A stretch of DNA of 64,000 nt. It comes from Diorhabda sublineata. Lineage: Eukaryota > Arthropoda > Insecta > Coleoptera > Chrysomelidae. The stretch's first letter is position 1, and the number at the start of each line of letters is the position of its first letter. Shown piece by piece: positions 55,002 through 64,000 of this stretch. The translations under genes were made by a program, and so were the position numbers. The notes below the pieces were generated by a model, which was given only the letters and a program-made list of their open reading frames with translations, was not told the origin of the DNA and did no database searches. The DNA is taken from NCBI RefSeq assembly GCF_026230105.1, contig NC_079475.1:13098125-13162124 (forward strand), in the 5' to 3' direction.

Positions 55002-55830
55002 TTGTGTCTGTGTCTTGATAACACGTGCTTATCCATTGGTTCCCTTTTTAGAATGAATAAACAATACAAGTTCACACTTCAAGAAAGAGTTTTTTTGATA
55101 CATCGTATCTGTTTACGAACGCGGATTACGAAACTATGTCTATTCTTAAAAATGGGTTCTGTTGCCGACGCGCCGCATCCTGGGCGACCAGTATCTGTAA
55201 CAACTAAAGAAAATATGAAGACAGTGACGCTGGCGTTAGTTGAGCAGCCGAAACAACGAATGCAGAAACGCCTGCACTATCGAGTTCACAGTCCAGGTAC
55301 TTCTCGACGCTGATTTCGATCGCAGATTGGATTTTGCGAATGGTACTTCGGATGCAGACAGGACAATCCGTAGTTCCATTTTGTGATCAGATGATGCAAC
55401 CATCTAGTTAAACGGTGCGGTCAATCGGCATAACTGCGTGTATTCGAACGACCAGAATCATCACGTCTTTATTGAAGAAGAATTGAATCTATCTGGGGTC
55501 CGAATTTTTTAGAACGTCACGTGATGAGCTCGCAGGATGAAACTACGCCGCACTACGCGTTATGTGTGCAGTTATACCTTTATGTTCATTTTTGGATAGG
55601 CAGACGAGGATTCGTTGAGTGACCCGAACAGTCATGTGACCGGATACCCTGTGATTTCTTCCTGTAGGACCTTCTCAAGGACAGCGTTTTGCAACAGGAC
55701 TACGTACCCTTCCCAATCTCCGAACTGCAATTGAAGAAAAATTTGAAACTCTTCGTGCACAGCGTGAGAAACGTTGCCGTAGATGCATTGACTAAGTTGG
55801 CAGCCCCTTTTTTATAAAAGTTTCTTCTAT
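55002..55830 (+). pseudogene. Insect Tc1/mariner-superfamily transposase relic (DUF4817-type)
   Basis: The plus strand gives YKFTLQERVFLIHRI (HTH start), then GSVADAPHPGRPVSVTTKEN (end of HTH 1 and linker), then VEQPKQRMQKRL (HTH 2 trace). In shifted frames come FCEWYFG, FLERHVMSSQDETTPHYALC (second catalytic block, family FQQDGAPPHYA, with D of QDE), and IPCDFFL with a stop (third block, family LTPMDFFLW). Relatives read ..FT..ERIFLV......GSVADA.RSGRPVSVTTEEN. The first catalytic block is missing, with many stops. It ends upstream of the 135-bp array. Confidence 0.65.
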
Positions 55831-55965
55831 ATGTTTCAATTACAAATTCATAGTAGAATTAAACTTAATTTTTTATATTTGATTTGTGGAGCTATCAAAA
55901 CTCGCGTTGCTTATTGCCAGATACTAGTTACAACTCACTCCATTTTTGGGAGAACTATTGAACTA

Positions 55966-57585
55966 TGTAAATATTGTGTCGAGAAGTATGTTGGGCAGAC
56001 AAAGAGATTCATTAATGAATGGTTTAAAGAGCACATAGATCTTTCATAATATGAGCGGACGGAAAAATTGAGCATTGCCAATGACGCTGCTATTAAACCA
56101 TGTAAATATTGTGTCGAGAAGTATGTTGGGCAGTCAAAGAGATCCGTTAATGTACGGTTTAAAGAGAACATAGATCATTCATAATATGAACGGACGGAAA
56201 AATTGAGCATTGCCAATGACGCTGCTATTAAACCATGTAAATATTGTGTCGAGAAGTATGTTGGGCAGTCAAAGAGATCCGTTAATGTACGGTTTAAAGA
56301 GAACATAGATCATTCATAATATGAACGGACGGAAAAATTGAGCATTGCCAATGACGCTGCTATTAAACCATGTAAATATTGTGTCGAGAAGTATGTTGGG
56401 CAGTCAAAGAGATCCGTTAATGTACGGTTTAAAGAGCACATAGATCATTCATAATATGAACGGACGGAAAAATTGAGCATTGCCAATGACGCTGCTAATA
56501 AACCATGTAAATATTGTGTCGAGAAGTATGTTGGGCAGTCAAAGAGATCCGTTAATGTACGGTTTAAAGAGCACATAGATCATTCATAATATGAACGGAC
56601 GGAAAAATTGAGCATTGCCAATGACGCTGCTATTAAACCATGTAAATATTGTGTCGAGAAGTATGTTGGGCAGTCAAAGAGATCCGTTAATGTACGGTTT
56701 AAAGAGAACATAGATCATTCATAATATGAACGGACGGAAAAATTGAGCATTGCCAATGACGCTGCTATTAAACCATGTAAATATTGTGTCGAGAAGTATG
56801 TTGGGCAGTCAAAGAGATCCGTTAATGTACGGTTTAAAGAGCACATAGATCATTCATAATATGAACGGACGGAAAAATTGAGCATTGCCAATGACGCTGC
56901 TATTAAACCATGTAAATATTGTGTCGAGAAGTATGTTGGGCAGTCAAAGAGATCCGTTAATGTACGGTTTAAAGAGCACATAGATCATTCATAATATGAA
57001 CGGACGGAAAAATTGAGCATTGCCAATGACGCTGCTATTAAACCATGTAAATATTGTGTCGAGAAGTATGTTGGGCAGTCAAAGAGATCCGTTAATGTAC
57101 GGTTTAAAGAGAACATAGATCATTCATAATATGAACGGACGGAAAAATTGAGCATTGCCAATGACGCTGCTATTAAACCATGTAAATATTGTGTCGAGAA
57201 GTATGTTGGGCAGTCAAAGAGATCCGTTAATGTACGGTTTAAAGAGCACATAGATCATTCATAATATGAACGGACGGAAAAATTGAGCATTGCCAATGAC
57301 GCTGCTATTAAACCATGTAAATATTGTGTCGAGAAGTATGTTGGGCAGTCAAAGAGATCCGTTAATGTACGGTTTAAAGAGCACATAGATCATTCATAAT
57401 ATGAACGGACGGAAAAATTGAGCATTGCCAATGACGCTGCTATTAAACCATGTAAATATTGTGTCGAGAAGTATGTTGGGCAGTCAAAGAGATCCGTTAA
57501 TGTACGGTTTAAAGAGAACATAGATCATTCATAATATGAACGGACGGAAAAATTGAGTATTGCCAATCACGTTGCCAGTCATAAT
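55966..57585 (+). repeat. 135-bp tandem array made of a GIY-YIG domain, 12 units
   Basis: Twelve units of 135 bp start at 55966 and every 135 bp to 57451 (TGTAAATATTGTGTCGAGAA at each start). Unit 1 is divergent (CAGACAAAGAGATTCATTAA). Units 2-12 are nearly identical. Each unit translates in one frame to CKYCVEKYVGQSKRSVNVRF, then KEHIDHS, stop, YERTEKLSIANDAAIKP. This is the core of the Penelope-like GIY-YIG nuclease (C..C...YVGQTKRSLNVRFKEH). A stop in every unit rules out a long protein. The variant GAGAAC/GAGCAC alternates with a three-unit period in the array. Confidence 0.95.
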
Positions 57586-57700
57586 CATGGAATAAATATA
57601 TATAATTTATAATTGTTAAAATGTATCGGACATGAAATTGTTGAAAGCACTGACATTGTTAAATGTAAGAATATTATGCTCGATACATCGAGTTTTTATG
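57540..57700 (+). pseudogene. Penelope-like GIY-YIG C-terminal tail
   Basis: Beyond the last repeated part the frame continues IANHVASHNHGINIYNL, stop, then HEIVESTDIVKCKNIM, matching IIHNHEIN...KASETIDIV.YKN at 4660-4780. The single-copy flank therefore completes the domain whose middle was amplified. No reverse transcriptase is found upstream (55830-55965). Confidence 0.65.
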
Positions 57701-58796
57701 GGAAAATAGGTTTATTATTGGTTCTAATTATTTCCAACTTTTCAATAAAACCTCTAAAACCAATTCCCAATTTCCGTCTTTTGAACTAATCAAATAAGTT
57801 CACTTTGAGAAACTATTAACCGCATCACTTCATAGTTATTTCTAATTTGTTTGTACAGTATTGCATTGTTAGGATTAATAGTATCTCGTCAACCGTACTC
57901 AAATTCAAAGTGAAGGGAAATAAACAATTCTAGTAAGTTTGGTATCTGGGGTGGTTGAATGTAGACGTCGAGTCAGGAGAGAGGAGGAGAAAACGATTCA
58001 AACACTAGATTAAATTTCCATCATATATTCAGCCTTTGATTGAGACAAATATTTATTTATACATATCTAATAAATTTTCTATATAATATAGCAATGGTTA
58101 TGGTCTCTTTAATCTTTATTTTGAACATAAAAAGTGGAAATAAAGTTCCAGTCGAATATATGTATATGTCACCGTCATTTTGATTTAATAACTATCATAC
58201 ATAACTGGTCATTATATATCATAACAAAATGTCTAGAAAACGTGTTAAATTAATCACTTTATCCAGATATTGTTTCTAATAGCCAGTCAAAGTTAGCAAA
58301 AGTAATAAATGCGGCTCAACCGAGTTGTCACCCCTTCCGTTCTTCAACCCGGTACCGCAGGGCGTGTTCGCTGCAATCTCGTGTTTGTTGTTGTTTTGAT
58401 GTGATGATGATGATCAACATTTGTGTTTAATTATGAAAGTAAAGCAATCAAAGAACAAGATAAGTAAGAAAATTTCAGCAGTTCTACAGCTGCCAGGTTG
58501 CGAGTTTCATCCACACCTTAGGATTCAGCCAAGGCACCATTACAAGAAAAATGAAATGAGGAAGGAAATGGGAACACAGGAAATGGAATGGAAATTACTA
58601 AAAAAGGAACGAGTAGAGAGAACAGATTTGAATGAAAAGGAACTTATGCTCTAACGTAAAAAATGAATTCATATTTTTTTAAATATAACCAAACAGGAAT
58701 CTGTTCTATACTTTAAAATGATACGATATGAGAGTGTTTTTGTTACAAAAATTCCTTAGACAGGGAAAAATTTTCATTTTGGCCCGCGCTTGAATG
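57701..58796. other. No recognisable gene
   Basis: About 1.1 kb. A balanced-GC patch at 58310-58390 (CGGTACCGCAGGGCGTGTTC) precedes a 77-codon lysine-rich frame (58421-58654) that I cannot assign. This could be a host exon, but nothing confirms it. Confidence 0.25.
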
Positions 58797-59597
58797 TACA
58801 AGGTCCTTCACGACGAGCTGAATCGATATGCATATGGGAAAGTACAGCGTCTAGTGTTCTGAAAATTTGCTTGCATGGGTTTTCCGAAATGCTCGTTTCA
58901 GCTAAAATAATTTCAGTTTTCTGAAACTTCTGGTTATACCGGAAGTGGACCCAAACTTCGTTATTTTGAACGGAATGCTATAGTTTTTATTAAATTTTTG
59001 GAATATACGTGAAATTTCAATATAACTTTATTTAAGGCATCGTATGCCTAAAGTCCACCATTTTTTAATTATTTCACATTTTCGAAATTTTTGGACACAT
59101 GCAGCCCTCCGTTAACAAAATTATATTTCTAAGTTTAAGTGAGTCAGGTGTAATATTTTGGGATTTGGACAAATAACACTTAAATATTTCAAAATCTGTG
59201 AAAACTTTGACAAAAATTTATATAGGGTGTTTAGAAAACTGTGCCGAATTTCGCTATCTAAAAACCATGAAAAAATAAAGTTTTCGAAATATTGTGTGTC
59301 CAAAAATTTCGAAAATGTGAACTAATTAAAAATTGGTGGATTTTAGGCATACGATGCCTTAAATAAAGTTATATTGAAATTTCAAGTAGATTCCAAAAAT
59401 TTAATAAAAACTATAGCATTCCATTCAAAATGACGATGTTTGGGTCCACTTCCGGTATAACCAGAAGTTTCAGAAAACTGAAATTATTTTAGCTAAAACG
59501 AGCATTTCGGAAAACCCATGCCAACAAATTTTCAGAACACTGGACGCAGTACTCTCCCATATGCATATCGATTCAGCTCGTCGTGAAGGACCCTGTA
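58797..59597. mobile_element. 801-bp foldback element, copy B, with about 303-bp arms
   Basis: The left arm (58797-59099) begins TACAAGGTCCTTCACGACGA. The right arm (59294-59597) is its inverted copy and ends TCGTCGTGAAGGACCCTGTA. Arms are roughly 93-95% identical by eye, with a 194-bp spacer. Both arms contain the word pairs CTTCTGGTTATACCGGAAGT and AAGGCATCGTATGCCTAAA. The end consensus and inner words match the element at 1966-2477. No transposase is encoded, so it is non-autonomous. Confidence 0.9.
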
Positions 59598-60622
59598 CGT
59601 ATACCTAATAATTAACTAAAAATTATCTAATCCGGCCTTCTTGTCAATAATTTCGGCGAAATAACTTTTTTCAGTAAATATTTTTCAGTGTGCTAATGCA
59701 TTATTCATTTTTTTCTTTTTCAAATTTTGTATGAAGTCGTAAAACAAACTATAGTGAACATAAAAAATGTTATTTCTTTATGGAACAGCGGATTCGAACG
59801 TATCCAACCAATATTGTGTATTTAAATGTCATGGTAAATAACTACATACGCAGACATAATCATTAGCAATGCAATATTAACACATATAGTGAGGGGAATG
59901 AATTGGCAACATTGCATAACGCGCGTCCTAAAGAGTAATCATATCGGCTAAAGATCGATAGCGGTGACGGCCGCTTTTCCGTCGGTTTTCGAACGTATAC
60001 ATGCGAACGACATCGTTCGAGCACATGGTCATGCAACCGCTAATCAATTTCAACACCTCATATCAGTTTCTTATTCGATCATTTCTAAATATTTTTTGTT
60101 TAATTCTAGATCTTCTCCTCTTACTTTCAGTTTTAGAGGACTAGGTTCACAAGAGACGCGTTCTAATTCGAGCTATTAAGTAGATTTTAATCTTTGTTTC
60201 TTGGTAATAAAACTGGCCGTGCAAGCAATTGTCTTCTTCGCCTATTAATAAATTCCGCATCGCATAACAAATTAAGGTTTAATGTATATTGTAGAGAGTA
60301 TTGAAATATTCAGATTTTTACATCCGTTGTTAAAATCGTTTGTGAAATTTTATACATTAATATTGATATGAGAACCGTTCTTATTACAATCGCCATCGAG
60401 GCAAAGACTTCGAAAGTGTAACGCTTCAAGCTCTCGACTATACCAGGCGTTCATATTTTTTATCCTCCATAATATTGCCCCATTGCCCCCCGTTAGTTAT
60501 AAGCTGGTGACGCCCTTGGCAATACCCATTGCAGATAATTTTATCTGGTGAGAATCTGGCCTATCACTAATCCATAACTACCCTTTTCACATCGGCGCAT
60601 CATCATCATTAGTTATCGTTGC
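59598..60622. other. No recognisable gene
   Basis: About 1 kb. A balanced-GC stretch at 59915-60050 contains a perfect palindrome CGAACGA-CA-TCGTTCG (60004-60019). An unassigned 71-codon frame there begins with GTG rather than ATG and is not convincing. Confidence 0.3.
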
Positions 60623-60655
60623 TATAAATTGTCTGCGTTTAGTCTCTCTGTCAGT
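60623..60655 (+). promoter_or_regulatory. TATA plus initiator core promoter
   Basis: TATAAA at 60623-60628 lies exactly 30 bp upstream of the A in TCAGTT (60651-60656), the arthropod initiator. Downstream is CAACTTCAACCTCATT, leader-like. This spacing is optimal for TATA-driven insect genes (cuticle, hormone-regulated). No clear coding start follows: ATG at 60774 opens only 5 codons. The gene may be spliced beyond view, or the promoter may be decayed. Confidence 0.5.
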
Positions 60656-62107
60656 TTTCAACTTCAACCTCATTAATATATCGTTTCCAATTATTTATTA
60701 TTTAATTATTATTAATGTGACTATAATAAACCATAAATACATTTATCTAATTTTATAATTATTTTTGTATAAGATGAGAACTAATATATGAAGAAGCCTG
60801 TGAAACTAATACGGGGTTCATTCAATTTGATATTCGTCTAGTACGCCAGTTAGATTAGTGTAACCACTTATAACTTTCAATTTGCTAAATTGTTTTTAAA
60901 AACCAAGTTGGTGAATTGAGTTATTTAATTAGATCATCACAACATTTAATTTAAAAACATATGAATGGGGAAAAGGGGGCAAACTTATTGGTCAGCTCGG
61001 TCATGAGGTAAACTTTAAAATTAGAACAATTCTTTTTGTACATGTTAATTGACGGAGAAATATTAATCAAAAATTCGAACTAAGACTGAATTGATGAAAA
61101 CAGTGAAAATGATTATTTGATTTGTTTAAAAAATATGGTTTATAAAAGTATATAATTATTTTTAGAGCACAACCAAAAATTCTATTTGTATTACAAAATA
61201 CAGGGTATTTAATTTGAATAAAGCGTAAGAATGAAAGAAAAATTACAATCATTGTTCACTCTAAAATATACAAACTATAAAAATGATGTTTATGTAAAAT
61301 TTTGACAAAATTCCCGAGGCCTTGTTAGGTAGAATAATTTTTTGTTTCTTCGACGAACAGAAAATACTATGACCAATCTAATTGAGTTTAATAGATAGAA
61401 GGTTGTAACGGAGTATTGTAATACTTTGTATATTTCGATATATTACCAAAATATGGACATTAAAAAGTTTATTATCTCACATATTTGATATATCTTGAAA
61501 TAACCCATATATCGAAAAATTAATAAAATGAAGCAAACTTTCAATATACTTATGATTCAGTTCTTACAAGTTTATATTCAAATTTTGCAAATAAATTATG
61601 TACAACAATTTATCTGAAATCTGCGCTATGCAATGAAAAAAGTAATTTAAAATTCAGTCTCGTTCATCTTTTGTTTCGTATACTCCATTGCCAAATCCTT
61701 TTTGACAATTTGAGTCGCTGTATCATTCAGAAATATGCTTTTAAAATAATTACACCTCCAGCATCTTAGCACTTACCGAAATGGAACAATGCAACTATCA
61801 TCACAATTTGAAAAAGTGAAGTAGAAATATTAGCATTAGAATTTCAGTAACATGAATATTTGGAATGAATTGACCTCGTTTCATATTTTTACATTCTTTA
61901 TACAGAGTACTACCTAAAACCCTATATAGTCCGGAAATTTTTCCACGTCAGGTACATGCATTTTCCGACGTTTGCAGGTTCTTCATTAGTCAAAATTTTC
62001 GAAAGTTAGATTTATGTTCAAACTCGAATAATATATATTTCCAGATATCTAGAAAGTAAACAAATAAATAAAAAAACCATCCTAGAAAAAAAAAAGTTCT
62101 AAAAAAA
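60656..62107. other. No recognisable gene
   Basis: About 1.45 kb of AT-rich DNA. ATACAGGGTATTTAATTTG at 61199 resembles a MITE start. Confidence 0.3.
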
Positions 62108-62790
62108 ACATTAACAACTTGCCGCTGTTTATAAAAAAGCGTCAAAGGCGCCTCCGAATTGGCCAAATTTTAGAATTTCATTATAACCGGACAGAACCGG
62201 CTCCACGGACTATATCGTAGACGAGTTCGTAACAATATTATATGTTCCTATTATTCATGATGGCGATAAGTATAATAAAGGGGATTGTCGATCAAGAGTT
62301 AAATGTTGTCGCAACTAACCTAAGCGAATTAAACTAACGGGAGCTGAGCTAAAAATAAGTTGGGTGTTCAGCAAGAAATAAGCCAATTATAATCAGATGC
62401 TATTTATTTGTGGAGTACAGATGACGTAACAAATATGAGTGATGAAGAAAGTTCCGATGACGATTTCGATAATCAACACAAATAAAGGACGTTATCAATA
62501 TCTTACTATTTGAAGAAAGAAAAGCGAAATCCATGATTTTGGCTAAGTAAATACACTAAAGGTAGTGATGTGAGGAGTTTGTTATCTTATTTTGGGAATT
62601 AGGCAAAGAACATTTCCAGTTATTTGCAAGATCACAGTTTTATTAGTTGCTGTCAATAATCGCTTCGAATATCATTAAAGAAGACACTAAATTTCGTAGA
62701 TATAACTCCACAGAAAAGGTTGGCAATTTGTTTTAGGTAATTCAATTCTTCCACTATCCGTTTCCATATTGCATTTTGTTTATACAATTG
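62108..62790 (+). repeat. Local duplication, first copy (long form)
   Basis: Segment A (62108-62320, AACATTAACAACTTGCCGCT onward) and segment C (62690-62790, GATATAACTCCACAGAAAAG onward) recur at 62835-63044 and 63046-63148. Between A and C this copy holds about 370 bp absent from the second copy, including a tiny acidic frame MSDEESSDDDFDNQHK at 62434. No inverted ends are seen around the extra 370 bp. Confidence 0.85.
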
Positions 62791-62834
62791 AAATTGAAAT
62801 TCCTAGAAATCCTAGAAATAAGTTCTAAGAAAAT

Positions 62835-63148
62835 AACATTAACAACTTATCGCTGTTTATAAAAAAGCGTCAAAGGCGCCTCCGAATGCGCCAAATTTTA
62901 GAATTCAATTATAACCGGACAGAACCGACTCCACGGACTATATCGTAGACGAGTTCGTAACAATATTATATGTTCCTATTATTCATGATAGCGATAAGTG
63001 TAATAAAGCGGATTGTCGATCAAGAGTTAAACTTTGTCACAACTAATTTTCGTAAAGATATAACTCCAGAGAAAAGACTGGCAATTTGTTGTAGGTAATT
63101 CATTTCTTTTACTATCTGTTTCCATATTGCATTATTTTTATAGAATTG
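62835..63148 (+). repeat. Local duplication, second copy (short form)
   Basis: About 92% identical to segments A and C of the first copy, but A is directly joined to C at CACAACTAATTTTCGTAAAG. Either a deletion in this copy or an insertion in the first explains it. The shared words GCGTCAAAGGCGCCTCCGAA and GGACTATATCGTAGACGAGT are long and GC-rich for the region. Confidence 0.85.
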
Positions 63149-63429
63149 CGATAATCCTTATCTTCTGTATTATACGACATTGGAAACTGTTTCACGATTT
63201 CAATGAATTGCTCCATCCAATTTTTCACTGACTACTAGAGTGCAAAACAACAAATGAAGTTAAGAAAAGGTAAGCCATGGATGGGAGAAAAGCAGCTTAG
63301 CTTAGCTTGGAAATGGATACAAGCTCAGTTTAGCTTTTGGTCCACAAGCCGCTTAAAGGAGAAAACAGATTTTAACACTTATTTTCTCTGTCATGATTTG
63401 AAGAAAAATAGTAATAAAATATAATTTAA
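63149..63429. other. No recognisable feature
   Basis: About 280 bp, with AGCAGCTTAGCTTAGCTTGG near 63290 as a short direct repeat. Confidence 0.3.
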
Positions 63430-63870
63430 CATAATTGACTACTTTTTACTTACTCATCCGCAACCTCTATCATAAGTGTAGAGGTGATATTTCTTCTCCA
63501 CTTGGTTCCTATTTAGTCCCTCTCCAGTGCAATCTTCCTTTTTCTGTATTCCATTTCCTTCAGGGTCTGCCTGTTCTTTTCTGTTTGTTTGCTTCGGATC
63601 CCAATAACACCTTAACTGTTCTGTTCTCCTTCATGTGTCCAAACCAATTCAACTGGTGCGGACGTTTAATTCGCATTTAATTGTGTCTTTCTTTATTTTA
63701 TTTAGTCTATCCACTCCTACTATATTTATTAGAATTTTTTTTTAGTTGTTATTATCTGCTTGAGTTTGTTGGTTAGCACCCATAATTCGCAACCAGAGAT
63801 CAGCATTTGTAGTAGTACTGATTAGTAAATTGTGGTTTTTGTACGTTTTGTTATCACATTTTGTTGAAAA
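63430..63870 (-). pseudogene. LINE polyprotein tail (RT connector and C-terminus)
   Basis: The minus strand reads LLISGCELWVLTNKLK (connector block LLYGCETW.LT.KL...), then VDRLNKIKKDTIKCEL, shifted to HQLNWFGHMKENRTVKVLLG plus SEANKQKRTGRP, stop, RKWNTEKGRL. Insect LINEs have QLRWFGHV.RM...R..K..L.......GKR..GRPR.RW at this point. Several frameshifts and stops occur. It is the same protein region as 42600-42965, on the same strand, and reaches towards the window end. Confidence 0.65.
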
Positions 63871-64000
63871 ATACTCTGTACAGGGCTACATATGTTCATA
63901 TTGTCTTATTTACCCCATTCATTCTTTACAAAATTTTGGAATTTCTCTTAAACGACGCGGACGTCAACCATTATTTTATAACAACCTACATCCTAGAGAA

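Noticed and set aside
55966..57585. CRISPR-like array
   Set aside because: Units are contiguous with no spacers, 135 bp long and protein-derived; the sequence is eukaryotic.
59964..60179. 71-codon plus-strand frame
   Set aside because: It starts at GTG, has no ATG or promoter in reach, and its second half is low-complexity.

Overview
The window looks like AT-rich, gene-poor nuclear DNA from an insect. Evidence for this is the many insect-type Tc1/mariner transposases, non-LTR retrotransposon fragments with insect-type reverse transcriptase and RNase H motifs, a Penelope-like GIY-YIG fragment, a gypsy/errantivirus-like LTR element, a Helitron end, and TATA plus TCAGT core promoters. A beetle is plausible, but the sequence alone does not fix the order. 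There are no bacterial-style operons, no CRISPR and no recognisable rRNA or tRNA gene.

Almost everything identifiable is a dead transposable element. I see no complete host gene. Three or four short stretches look like host exons or promoters: a secreted-protein-like first exon at 43.3 kb, an exon-like segment at 27.4-27.5 kb, a heat-shock-like promoter at 6.0 kb and a TATA-Inr promoter at 60.6 kb.

Layout. 0-6 kb: pogo-like and HTH transposase relics, a foldback/MITE cluster sharing TACAGGGT and ACGACGAG ends, an internally deleted mariner, a Penelope-like tail, a hAT relic and an orphan promoter. 7-12.5 kb: four mariner fragments and two LINE fragments. 13-18 kb: a possible Harbinger-type relic, a LINE RT trace, a 25-bp minisatellite and another LINE RT. 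20-26 kb: five transposase or RT relics. 28-30.4 kb: a mariner cut by a 10-bp satellite. 32.5-36.5 kb: two Tc1 relics, then a gypsy-like element whose LTR end carries a 792-bp TIR insertion with 8-bp target duplication. 36.6-48 kb: dispersed repeats, a nearly full-length DD41D mariner, two more transposase relics, a LINE tail and the secreted exon. 49.9-51.6 kb: a nested mariner/Jockey/Helitron/mariner block. 53.2-54.8 kb: a TIR element with a cysteine-rich CXC-like protein. 55-57.7 kb: a transposase relic and a 12-copy, 135-bp array made from a GIY-YIG domain. 58.8-59.6 kb: an 801-bp foldback. 62.1-63.2 kb: a local tandem duplication. 63.4-63.9 kb: a LINE tail.

The genes do not cooperate in a pathway. 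The biology here is successive insertion, internal deletion, tandem amplification and decay. The items best worth follow-up are the domain-derived 135-bp array with three-unit higher-order structure, the frame-invariant 25-bp repeat, the insertion with a matching empty site a kilobase away, the foldback family and the CXC-type TIR element.
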